NCBI GenBank assembly: GCA_005885085.1
Contig: VAXY01000008.1
Span: 536-12,294 of the forward strand
DNA length: 11,759 nt
Reading direction: 5' to 3'
Source of the DNA: Actinomycetota bacterium
GTDB taxonomy: Bacteria; Actinomycetota; Thermoleophilia; Gaiellales; Gaiellaceae
Positions 1 to 6,266 of this stretch are shown here, in pieces. The position numbers and the translations under genes are program-made. Every line of letters begins with the position of its first letter. Positions within the stretch are counted from its first letter, which is position 1. The notes under the pieces are model-generated. The model was given only the letters and a program-made list of their open reading frames with translations, searched no databases and had not been told where the DNA came from.

Positions 1-515
1 CGTACTTCATCGTCGCGCACATCCACTACGTGCTCTTCGGCGGCTCGCTCTTCACGATCTTCGCCGGGATCTATTACTGGTTCCCGAAGATGACGGGCCG
101 CATGTACGACGAGCGGCTTGGGAAACTGCACTTCTGGTTGACGTTCATCGGCTTCAATGCGACGTTCTTCCCGATGCACCTGATCGGGGTGCAGGGAATG
201 CCGCGCCGCGTCTCGGACTACGACCCGATGTTCGCGCACTGGAACCTCTTCATCTCATGCGCGTCGTTCTTCCTCGGCGCCTCGACGATCGTGTTCCTCT
301 ACAACATGGTCACGAGCATGCGTCGCGGGCCGGTCGCGCCGGGCAACCCGTGGCGGTCGCTGACGCTGGAATGGCAAGTGTCGTCGCCGCCGCCGGTGTT
401 CAACTTCGACGAGATCCCGCAGGTGGTCGGGAATCCGTACGAGTACGGCGTGCCCGGCGCGCGCCACGCCGTCCTGAACGGCGACCGGGCGGCGGAGGAG
501 GTGCCGGTGCGCTGA
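1..515 (+). CDS. ctaD: Cytochrome c oxidase subunit I, C-terminal part (5' end outside window)
   Basis: This is the C-terminal end of the haem-copper oxidase catalytic subunit, an integral membrane protein that reduces O2 to water and pumps protons. The open frame enters at base 3 with YFIVAHIHYVLFGG. This is the conserved family motif in which the two histidines of HIH are the axial ligands of haem a3 and haem a. It continues through the last transmembrane helices (about residues 10-30, 45-65 and 80-105 of the visible part) to the typical tail LEWQVSSPPPVFNFDEIP. About 170 residues are visible and the rest of the gene lies upstream. The stop (513-515) overlaps the next start by one base (TGATG), so the downstream stress-domain gene is probably translationally coupled to it. 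Identification is secure; only the symbol convention (ctaD/coxA) is a choice. Confidence 0.96.
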   Translation, partial: YFIVAHIHYVLFGGSLFTIFAGIYYWFPKMTGRMYDERLGKLHFWLTFIGFNATFFPMHLIGVQGMPRRVSDYDPMFAHWNLFISCASFFLGASTIVFLYNMVTSMRRGPVAPGNPWRSLTLEWQVSSPPPVFNFDEIPQVVGNPYEYGVPGARHAVLNGDRAAEEVPVR

Positions 516-1336
516 TGCATCTGCTGGTCGTCGCCAACGAGACCGTCACCGGCCGGACCCTGATCGAGGCCGTGGAGCGGCATCGCGCGGCGGATCTCCG
601 CGTCACGGTGATCTGCCCCGTCAACCAGCCGCGCCGCGGTTACGTCGTCTACGAGGACACACGCCGGGCTGCGGCGGGCCGCCGGCTCGACCGGACGCTC
701 TCGATGCTGCGCGAGGAGGGCATCTCGGCGCACGGACTGGTCGTCGAGAGCGACCCGATCACGGCCGTGCGCGACGCCCTTGCGCAGCTGGAGCCGCCCG
801 TCGACGAGTTGATCGTCGCCACCCACCCGCAGCAGAAGTCCGGCTGGTTGCGGAAGAACGTGATCGACCGGATCCGGGACGTCGCCGGCTCGCGGCCGGT
901 CGAGCACGTCGTCGTCGACGTCACGGCCGAGACCGGCCAGCAGAACGTGCTCGTGATCGCGAACGAGACCGTGCTCGGCGAGGCGCTGCTCGACAAGGTG
1001 AAGCAGCGCGCGCAACGCGGCAACGCGAGCTTCCTGATCATCTCGCCTCAGAGCGACCCGTCGGAGGGTGCACATCCCGAAGCCGAACGTCGCCTCAAGC
1101 GCGCCGTCGCCGAGTTGCGCGGCGCCGGGATCGACGCGCACGGGCAGGTCGCCCATCCGGACCCGTTCTCCGCCGCGCTCGAGGCGATGCGCGAAGAGCG
1201 GGTGGACGAAATCATCGTCTCGACCTTCGGGCCCGAGAAGTCGGGTTGGCTGCGTCGTGACCTCGTCGAGCGCCTGCGCAGCGAGACCGGCGTGCCGGTG
1301 GAGCACGTGACGGCCAAGGAGGAGGTGCCCGCGTGA
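515..1336 (+). CDS. Tandem two-domain UspA-like protein in the oxidase operon
   Basis: This 273-residue soluble protein is made of two homologous alpha/beta domains, about residues 1-136 and 144-266. Each opens with a buried strand and the motif ANETV (LLVVANETVTGRTL, then VLVIANETVLGEAL). Each ends with the block DE(L/I)IV(A/S)T followed by KSGWLR and a VEHV strand. The fold pattern is that of the universal stress protein/HUP family. The classical UspA ATP loop (G-2x-G-9x-G-S/T) is not recognisable and is replaced by the T...KSGWLR segment, so nucleotide binding is uncertain. The ATG at 515 was chosen because it overlaps the ctaD stop and begins exactly at the first strand; the longer open frame upstream lies inside ctaD. 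Its own stop overlaps the ctaE GTG by 4 bp. The context suggests a role linked to cytochrome oxidase, such as sensing, assembly or regulation, but that is inference. No enzymatic function is visible. Confidence 0.85.
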   Translation: MHLLVVANETVTGRTLIEAVERHRAADLRVTVICPVNQPRRGYVVYEDTRRAAAGRRLDRTLSMLREEGISAHGLVVESDPITAVRDALAQLEPPVDELIVATHPQQKSGWLRKNVIDRIRDVAGSRPVEHVVVDVTAETGQQNVLVIANETVLGEALLDKVKQRAQRGNASFLIISPQSDPSEGAHPEAERRLKRAVAELRGAGIDAHGQVAHPDPFSAALEAMREERVDEIIVSTFGPEKSGWLRRDLVERLRSETGVPVEHVTAKEEVPA

Positions 1337-1929
1337 GCACGCACGCCGAAGCGGCACATCACGGGCCGCCCGTCGCGCACCAGAGCTCCCGCGTCAGCGC
1401 GTCGGTGCTCGGGATGCTGCTCTTCATCGCGTCGGAGATCATGCTCTTCGGCTCGTTCTTCACCGCCTACTTCTTCGTGCGGGTCGTGGCCGGCATCGAC
1501 TGGCCGCCGAAGCAGTTCGAGTTGCCGATCTTCGTCGCCGGCGTGAACACAGCGATCCTCGTCACGTCCTCCTTCACCATGCACTGGGCGCTGCAGTCGA
1601 TCAAACGCGGCAACCGCGCCGGACTGCAAGCCGGATTGCTGCTGACGTTCCTGATGGGCCTGGTGTTCTTGCTGACGCAGGCGCGCGAGTACTCGCGCGT
1701 CGGGTTCGCCCCACACGACGGCGCGTTCGGAACGATCTTCTATTCGCTGACGGGCCTGCACGGAGCACACGTCTTCGTCGGCCTGTCGATCCTGCTTTTC
1801 ATGACGATCCGCGCCTTCCGCGGCCACTTCTCCCCCGAGCACCACCATGGGGTCGAGATCGGCGGGATCTACTGGCACTTCGTGGACGTAATGTGGATCG
1901 TGGTCTATTCGACCGTGTACCTGATCTGA
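1333..1929 (+). CDS. ctaE: Cytochrome c oxidase subunit III
   Basis: This is subunit III of the aa3-type oxidase, a 198-residue membrane protein of the short, five-helix bacterial form. Family hallmarks are LLFIASEIMLFGSFFTAYF in the first helix, with the conserved glutamate at residue 35, GLHGAHVFVG at about 141-150, and the C-terminal helix YWHFVDVMWIVVYSTVYLI with its conserved histidine and aspartate. Helices lie at about 24-50, 65-85, 98-118, 137-160 and 178-198. The start is GTG at 1333, within a GTGA overlap with the preceding stop, which implies coupled translation. The N-terminus is histidine-rich (about residues 4-16) and probably disordered. The subunit is not catalytic; in the family it stabilises subunit I and its proton uptake. 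Co-transcription with the flanking UspA-like genes is near certain from the spacing. Confidence 0.96.
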   Translation: MSTHAEAAHHGPPVAHQSSRVSASVLGMLLFIASEIMLFGSFFTAYFFVRVVAGIDWPPKQFELPIFVAGVNTAILVTSSFTMHWALQSIKRGNRAGLQAGLLLTFLMGLVFLLTQAREYSRVGFAPHDGAFGTIFYSLTGLHGAHVFVGLSILLFMTIRAFRGHFSPEHHHGVEIGGIYWHFVDVMWIVVYSTVYLI

Positions 1930-1930
1930 C

Positions 1931-2584
1931 GTGATCAACCCGCTCCGCAGCGAGGCCGAGGCCTTCAGGTTCCTGATCGCTTCGATCGCCTACTTCGGAG
2001 CGATCGTGGTCGCCGCCGTCGCCGGTGGGAAGTGGGCCGGCCTCGCGGTCTTCATCGTCCTCAGCGCGGTTGTGCTCGGGTGGTGGCTGCGCGCGCGGCG
2101 GGAGGAGCGGCCCCCGCAGACCGCGCCGCGGCCACACGCGGCCGGCGAGCGGCGCATCCTCGTGGTTGCAAACGAGACCGTGGGCGGCCACACGTTGCGT
2201 TCGATGATCCTGGAGAAGAGCCTCGACGTCCGCGAGGAGGTGCTCGTCGTCACACCCGCGCTCAATTCGCCGCTGAAGCACTGGGTGTCAGACGAGGACG
2301 AGGCGCGCGCCGCCGCCCAGGAGCGGCTGGACGCAAGCCTGGCGAAGCTGGCCGGGGCCGGCGTTCAGGCCCGAGGCGAGGTCGGCGACGGCGATCCGCT
2401 GCAGGCAATGGAGGACGCCCTGCGCACGTTCGGCGCGGACGAGATCATCATCTCCACCCATCCGGAGGGCCGCTCCAACTGGCTCGAGCGCGGCGTCGTC
2501 GAGAAGGCGCGCGAGCGTTTCGCGGTCCCGATCACCCACGTCGTCGTCGACCTCGAACGCGAACGCGAGGACGTCCGCAACTGA
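1931..2584 (+). CDS. Two-helix membrane protein fused to a UspA-like domain
   Basis: This 217-residue protein has an N-terminal membrane part with two predicted helices (about residues 13-32 and 35-53). A basic, proline-rich linker follows (about 54-74), then one UspA-like domain (about 75-207). The domain carries ILVVANETVGGHTL and DEIIISTHPEGRSNWLERG, matching both domains of the protein encoded at 515-1336. The GTG start lies one base after the ctaE stop and gives a short hydrophilic leader before the first helix. Its position after ctaE, where actinobacterial oxidases often encode a small two-helix subunit IV, suggests that the membrane half may stand in for such a subunit and hold the soluble domain on the cytoplasmic face. 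That is inference from context; sequence similarity to CtaF is not evident. It is the last gene of this operon, followed by palindromes in a convergent gap. Confidence 0.82.
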   Translation: MINPLRSEAEAFRFLIASIAYFGAIVVAAVAGGKWAGLAVFIVLSAVVLGWWLRARREERPPQTAPRPHAAGERRILVVANETVGGHTLRSMILEKSLDVREEVLVVTPALNSPLKHWVSDEDEARAAAQERLDASLAKLAGAGVQARGEVGDGDPLQAMEDALRTFGADEIIISTHPEGRSNWLERGVVEKARERFAVPITHVVVDLEREREDVRN

Positions 2585-2608
2585 GCTTGTGGCTCTGAGC
2601 CACTAGCT
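2584..2608. repeat. Palindrome copy 1, GTGGCTCTGAGCCAC core
   Basis: The core at 2589-2603 is a perfect 7-bp inverted repeat around a central T. Outside a single T/T mismatch the symmetry resumes with AGCT on both sides, extending the structure to 2584-2608. An RNA hairpin would form on either strand. It starts right at the last base of the upstream stop codon, in the gap between convergent genes. It lacks a following T-run, so a classical intrinsic terminator is not indicated, although actinobacterial terminators often lack one. The identical core recurs at 2657-2671. Confidence 0.8.
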
Positions 2609-2656
2609 GATGGACAAGCGGCCCTCACGTCCAACCGAAGCGGCTTTCACGAGCAA

Positions 2657-2671
2657 GTGGCTCTGAGCCAC
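2657..2671. repeat. Palindrome copy 2, GTGGCTCTGAGCCAC core
   Basis: This is an exact second copy of the 15-bp palindrome at 2589-2603, 68 bp away in the same orientation. Both copies are preceded by GAGC two bases upstream (2583-2586 and 2651-2654). It ends 15 bp before the stop codon of the thioesterase gene on the - strand. It may serve as a terminator hairpin for that operon, as a pair with copy 1 for bidirectional termination, or as a member of a dispersed palindromic repeat family. Confidence 0.75.
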
Positions 2672-2686
2672 GAACTTCGACAGGCC

Positions 2687-3100
2687 TCAGTTGGCCGGGT
2701 ACAGCAGCAACTGCGTACAGCGAAAGAGGGCGAGTGTCTTTCCCTGTTCGTCAGAAATCGTCGCGTCCCAGATCTGCGTCGTGCGGCCCCCGTGGACAAG
2801 GCGGGACTCTGCCCTCAGCGTTCCTTCGAGCGCCGTCGCAAGGAAGTTCGTCTTCAGCTCGATCGTCGTGAAGCCGGTCGCGCCGTCCGGTAACGACGCG
2901 ATACACCCATAACCGCAGGCGGAGTCGGCCAGCGTCACGACCGTTCCGGCGTGGAGGTAACCGTTCGGTGCGAGCAGCTCCGGCCGCAGGGGCAAGCGCA
3001 TCCGTACGTGCCCTGTCTCGATCTCGTCGACCTCGACGCCGAGCAACCCGGGCAGCCGTCCGCGGCCGGCCTCGACGAATGCCTGGATGTCAAGCGGCAC
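2687..3100 (-). CDS. PaaI-like hotdog-fold thioesterase
   Basis: This 137-residue protein of the 4HBT/PaaI hotdog family probably hydrolyses an acyl- or aryl-CoA thioester in the cytoplasm; the substrate is unknown. The signature segment APNGYLHAGTVVTLADSACG (about residues 44-63) matches the family's hot-dog helix region, with HAG in place of the commoner HGG. It is followed by the strand TTIELKTNFLATA (about 78-90) and the C-terminal strands. The length is typical for the family. The start is GTG at 3100, sharing one base with the upstream cytochrome stop (TAGTG), which indicates coupling. The open frame continues far upstream but only as a shadow of the cytochrome gene. It is last in the - strand operon, ending next to the paired palindromes. 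Its functional link to the respiratory genes is not obvious. Confidence 0.88.
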   Translation of the reverse strand: MPLDIQAFVEAGRGRLPGLLGVEVDEIETGHVRMRLPLRPELLAPNGYLHAGTVVTLADSACGYGCIASLPDGATGFTTIELKTNFLATALEGTLRAESRLVHGGRTTQIWDATISDEQGKTLALFRCTQLLLYPAN

Positions 3101-3759
3101 TATTTGCCGGCGCGCGCCGCGACGTACTTCGCCACCGCGTCGATCTGCGCCTTCGTCAGCACGGCCTTGAAGGCCGGCATCTTCACACCGCCGTTCGTGA
3201 CCTGCTTCTGCACGATCGGGAACGCGGGCATGAGCTGATCGAGATTGGGCCCGACGGTGCCGGTCGTGCCGGCGTCCTTGAGCGTGTGGCAGCCCGCGCA
3301 CTTCTTCTGGAAGATCAGCTTGCCGTTCGTGCCGCTGATCAGCTGCGACTCTGCAAACCCCTGCACGCCCGCATTCGCAGCCACGAAAGCGGCCACGTCC
3401 TCCGCGTCCTGACCTCGCACGAGGTTGGCGGGCATGTTGGCGCTCAGGAAGCTCGGGTTGTTCTGGGCCACCTCGTACTGGCCGGGGTACTTGATCTGCT
3501 CGTGGACGATGTTCCGGATCGCGCTCTCCTTGTACCCGTCGGCGCGCGCCTGGGCGAACGCGTCGTCGAGATTCGGCCCGATCGTTCCGGTCGATCCCGC
3601 CGCGGCCAGGGTGTGACATCCCGCGCACTGGCCCTTGCCGAGGAAGAGCTTTTTTCCGTGCTCCTGGTCGGCCGCACCCTTCGAGATGCCCCCGGTTCCA
3701 CAACCGGCCAGCGCAATCGCCAGGGCCACCCCGCCGGCGGCGGCAAACAGCGGCCGCAC
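3100..3759 (-). CDS. Dihaem c-type cytochrome lipoprotein
   Basis: This 219-residue exported electron carrier has an N-terminal signal peptide ending in the lipobox LAGC, with Cys20 as the lipidation site. It would therefore be anchored to the outer face of the membrane. Two homologous cytochrome c domains follow. Each has a CAGCH haem site (residues 45-49 and 154-158), a GPNL motif after it (61-64 and 170-173), and a candidate axial methionine (Met109 in NMP, Met194 in KMP). The start is taken as GTG at 3759, one base after the STAS stop and directly before a good signal peptide; no clear Shine-Dalgarno is seen. The convergent oxidase operon lies only about 0.5 kb away, so a role delivering electrons to the oxidase is plausible but inferred. 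It could equally serve a photosynthetic, alternative-complex or nitrogen-oxide pathway outside the window. Confidence 0.93.
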   Translation of the reverse strand: MRPLFAAAGGVALAIALAGCGTGGISKGAADQEHGKKLFLGKGQCAGCHTLAAAGSTGTIGPNLDDAFAQARADGYKESAIRNIVHEQIKYPGQYEVAQNNPSFLSANMPANLVRGQDAEDVAAFVAANAGVQGFAESQLISGTNGKLIFQKKCAGCHTLKDAGTTGTVGPNLDQLMPAFPIVQKQVTNGGVKMPAFKAVLTKAQIDAVAKYVAARAGK

Positions 3760-3760
3760 T

Positions 3761-4128
3761 CTATGCAGGAGGTTGGTGAGCCGCCTTGAGCTGGGAGACG
3801 GCCTCGTCGCGGGTGGGATAGATCGTGAAGACGCGGTCGAGGCCGGTGATCTCGAAGATCTTGGTGATGTTGCGGTCGCTGCAGACGAGCGACAGCTGCC
3901 CGTCGTTCGAGCGCAGGCGTTTCACGCCGCCGACGAGGACGCCGAGGGTCGTCGAGTCGATGAACGTCGTGTCCGAGAAATCGACGATCACGTGCTTCGC
4001 GCCGTCCGCGATCACCTCGAGAAGCTGCTGTGTTTGAACTCGGGCGCCGTGTACAGGTCGACCTCGCCGGCGAGCGAGATCACGTAGGCATCGTCTCCCA
4101 GCTGTTCTGTCTTGATGTCGAAGTTCAT
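3761..4128 (-). pseudogene. STAS-domain anti-sigma factor antagonist, reading frame disrupted
   Basis: Two adjacent frames together encode one STAS (SpoIIAA-like) domain. The first runs from ATG 4128, preceded by GGGGGAAG, as MNFDIKTEQLGDDAYVISLA...APEFK. It then shifts and stops at 4012-4014. The second frame carries QQLLEVIADG, then the STAS signature FIDSTTLGVLVGG with the usual phosphorylatable serine next to Asp, and ends at 3761. The break lies at about 4029-4035, where the + strand reads TGTG before TTT. Removing one TG restores EFKQQLLEV without a gap, and a one-base gain would also restore the frame. The second frame has its own GTG (4015) in a GTGA overlap with the first stop, so re-initiation could make an 84-residue C-terminal piece lacking the first strands. 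An assembly error is quite possible in view of how intact the coding is. Intact relatives act in partner-switching control of sigma factors or phosphatase modules. Confidence 0.8.
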
Positions 4129-4176
4129 CTTCCCCCGGTGGTTGTTCCTGACCGCCTCTTCCCGTCGGCGCGGAGT

Positions 4177-4932
4177 CTAACCCCCCGCCTGCGAGCTCTG
4201 GCGCAGCGTCTTGATCCGGTCCCGGATCTGCGCCTTCGTCGTCGGGTCGAGGTCGAACGCGAGCAGACGCTTGTACGCATTGATGGCGACCTTCGCCTGG
4301 TGCAGCGTCTCACCAGCCTGGGCGAGCAAGAAGAGGGGCTCCTGGTTCTTCGGCTGGAGCTTGACGATCTGCTTGTACGTGGAGATTGCCTGCGTCGAAG
4401 CGGTCTGGTACTTCGTCGACGCGGTCTGGAGCTCAGCGTTCGCCTTGTTCGCGGCAGCCGTGGCAATCGGATCCTGAGCGAGCGCCTGGCCGAGCTTTCC
4501 GGTTGTCGGCCGGAACGCGGCTCCTACGCCGGCCTCCGACTCGGCGAGCGAGGCGAGCTGAGCCTGTTGGAGGTAGAGATTGGCCTGGGCCAGCTCGAGA
4601 TCGCCGAGACGACGAAGAGCGGTCACGTCCTTCGGCCGGAGCTTTCCGTACGCGAGCCAGGCGGCGATGGCCTCGTCCGTGCGGCCCTTGTTCTCCAGGA
4701 TCTCGGCGAGAGTACGCCGGGCGGGCGCGTTGAACGGCCGCTCGCGCACCGCCTTCTCGGCCTTCGACAGCGAGCCCGTCGAGGAACCCTTGTTGCCGAA
4801 TGCGTCGCGCAACAGCTGTCCGAGGTCGAGCCCGCCGGAGCCAACGCCGAGAAAGACGAACCCGCCCGCGAACACGAGGATCAGAACGACGAACGCCCAC
4901 TTCGCCTGGTTGCGCAGGCGCGGGAAGAACAT
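4177..4932 (-). CDS. Membrane-anchored TPR-repeat protein
   Basis: This is a 251-residue protein with a short basic cytoplasmic start and one membrane helix (about residues 12-30), then a soluble region of tetratricopeptide-like helical pairs. TPR character is clear at about 60-120 (RRTLAEILENKGRTDEAIAA, then ALRRLGDLELAQANLYLQ) and 175-225 (AISTYKQIVKLQPKNQEPLF, then AKVAINAYKRLL). The Ala/Gln/Thr-rich stretch between them (about 120-180) is less regular and may be coiled coil. The ATG at 4932 was chosen because it precedes the helix and lies 11 bp after the deaminase stop; the longer open frame upstream is a shadow of that gene. Such proteins usually act as scaffolds for protein complexes. 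Whether this one serves cytochrome maturation or another assembly is unknown. Confidence 0.85.
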   Translation of the reverse strand: MFFPRLRNQAKWAFVVLILVFAGGFVFLGVGSGGLDLGQLLRDAFGNKGSSTGSLSKAEKAVRERPFNAPARRTLAEILENKGRTDEAIAAWLAYGKLRPKDVTALRRLGDLELAQANLYLQQAQLASLAESEAGVGAAFRPTTGKLGQALAQDPIATAAANKANAELQTASTKYQTASTQAISTYKQIVKLQPKNQEPLFLLAQAGETLHQAKVAINAYKRLLAFDLDPTTKAQIRDRIKTLRQSSQAGG

Positions 4933-4943
4933 CGTGTTGTCGG

Positions 4944-6266
4944 CTACGCGAGCGGCGCCGCCACCACCGGCTCGGCGGCCGGTGGTACGGCGAGCATGGC
5001 GCGCCTCGCGCTGTGCGCGGCGGCGGTCAGCTCGTGCCAATCCATTCCTCCCTTCTCGTAACGCGCTTCCCCGTCGACGAACGTTGCCAGCACACGATCG
5101 GGCGAGCCGCCGAAGACGGTTGCGGCGGCGGGATCCTCGACCGGCAGAAACGGCGAGTCGGCCAGAGAGACGACGGCCAGATCTGCACGCTTCCCCCGTG
5201 CCAGGGAGCCGATCTCGGCGTCGAGGCCTAGCGCCCGCGCCCCGCCCAGCGTTCCGAGCTCGAGCGCCTCCACCGCCGTCATCGCATCCGGCCGCCGCTC
5301 GCGTGCACGCGCCATCATCACGACGGCCCGGAGCTCGTCGAAGTAGTCGTGGGACGGAGTCGACGAGACGCCGTCGGTGCCGACGCCAACCCGCAAACCG
5401 GCCGCGAGCATTTCGCGCACCGGCGCGATGCCGCAACCGACGTAGGCGTTCGAGCGTGGACAATGTGCAATCGCGACGTCATGCTCCGCAAGTAGCGCGA
5501 TCTCGTCGGGCTCGACGACGACGCAGTGCGCAGCGAGGACGCCCGGGCCGAGCAGGCCCTCGCGCGCGAGCAAGCGCGTTCCCGTCGTCCCGGGTGGATC
5601 GACGAGCCAGGTGATCGCCTCCCACGCCCCGCCGCCGTCGAGGAGATAGCGCACCTCCGACTCGCTCTCGGAGATGTGCGTCGCAATCGGCAGCCCGAGC
5701 TCCGCGCATGCGCCGTAGACGGCCGGCGAGATGCTGTAGGGCGCGTGCGGGGAAACGCCGAGCACCACCCGGTCGTCGAAGTGCGCCGCGGCGCGCGAGC
5801 GAAGCTCTTCGAACTGCGTCAACGACTCGTCGGGATCGGCCCCGAACACCTCGAGATAGGCGATGCCGCGGAGCCCCAGCTCGTCCATCGCCACGGCCGC
5901 CGCGCCGCTGAAGCTGCAGTCTCCGACCGTCGCGATCCCGGAGCGCAGGCACTCGGCCGCGCCGAGCCGTGCGATCGCCACGTACTCATCCCAACCGATC
6001 CGGCGCTTCCGTTCGGTGTGCAGCCGGATCCACTCGGCGAAGTCGGTCAGCGAATCCCCGAAGCCGGCATACACCGCGTACTCGAGGTGCGAGTGCGCAT
6101 TGACGAACGCCGGGATGATCACCGCGTGGTCGTAAAACGTCCCCCGGCCGAGCTCGTCGGCGTGGCCGACGTCGGCGATGCGTCCGTCCTCGATCACTAC
6201 GGCCCCGTCCTCGATCGGCGGGCCCTCGACCGGCACGACCCAATCAGCGGAGAGAACCCGGTTCAC
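4944..6266 (-). CDS. Amidohydrolase, aminofutalosine/SAH/methylthioadenosine deaminase-like
   Basis: This 440-residue metal-dependent hydrolase of the MtaD/TrzA/AtzB branch deaminates purine nucleoside-type substrates. The metal and catalytic residues are all present: NAHSH (His58, His60), SPHAPYS (about 172-178), THISES (His197, Glu200), AHC (His247), HCPRSN (about 268-273) and GTDG (Asp298). The C-terminal composite domain has RGKRADLAV. The start is GTG at 6266 within a GTGA overlap with the tatC stop. In actinobacteria a relative deaminates aminodeoxyfutalosine in menaquinone synthesis. That would suit the respiratory neighbourhood, but no other mqn gene is in view. S-adenosylhomocysteine, 5'-methylthioadenosine or 5'-deoxyadenosine remain possible substrates, so no symbol is given. 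The last 15 or so residues are Ala/Pro/Val-rich and probably disordered. Confidence 0.9.
   Translation of the reverse strand: MNRVLSADWVVPVEGPPIEDGAVVIEDGRIADVGHADELGRGTFYDHAVIIPAFVNAHSHLEYAVYAGFGDSLTDFAEWIRLHTERKRRIGWDEYVAIARLGAAECLRSGIATVGDCSFSGAAAVAMDELGLRGIAYLEVFGADPDESLTQFEELRSRAAAHFDDRVVLGVSPHAPYSISPAVYGACAELGLPIATHISESESEVRYLLDGGGAWEAITWLVDPPGTTGTRLLAREGLLGPGVLAAHCVVVEPDEIALLAEHDVAIAHCPRSNAYVGCGIAPVREMLAAGLRVGVGTDGVSSTPSHDYFDELRAVVMMARARERRPDAMTAVEALELGTLGGARALGLDAEIGSLARGKRADLAVVSLADSPFLPVEDPAAATVFGGSPDRVLATFVDGEARYEKGGMDWHELTAAAHSARRAMLAVPPAAEPVVAAPLA

Noticed and set aside
257..514. An 86-codon upstream extension of the UspA-like gene inside ctaD
   Set aside because: It is Arg/Ala-rich shadow translation of ctaD in another frame. 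The domain starts exactly at the ATG at 515, which overlaps the ctaD stop.
299..1357. Long - strand open frame opposite the UspA-like gene
   Set aside because: High-GC antisense shadow with Arg/Asp/His-rich low-complexity composition and no domain. The + strand gene is clearly the coding one.
2611..2633. TGGAC...GTCCA inverted repeat between the two palindromes
   Set aside because: Only 5 bp arms with a 13-base spacer; expected by chance at this scale.
2584..2671. CRISPR-like array
   Set aside because: Only two copies of a 15-bp palindrome, with no regular spacer series and no cas genes.
3101..3703. Long N-terminal extension of the thioesterase reading through the cytochrome gene
   Set aside because: The extension is out-of-frame cytochrome sequence, rich in Arg and Gly. 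The hotdog domain begins just after the GTG at 3100.
4029..4035. Programmed -1 frameshift in the STAS gene
   Set aside because: No X-XXY-YYZ slippery heptamer lies in the correct frame and no clear downstream structure is seen. A TG duplication or assembly error is simpler.
4030..5061. A 343-codon + strand open frame opposite the TPR and STAS genes
   Set aside because: Composition is typical of antisense frames in GC-rich DNA. The - strand encodes recognisable TPR and STAS sequence over the same bases.
4933..5463. N-terminal extension of the TPR protein inside the deaminase gene
   Set aside because: It is Arg-rich shadow translation. ATG 4932 gives a membrane anchor directly and follows the deaminase stop by 11 bp.
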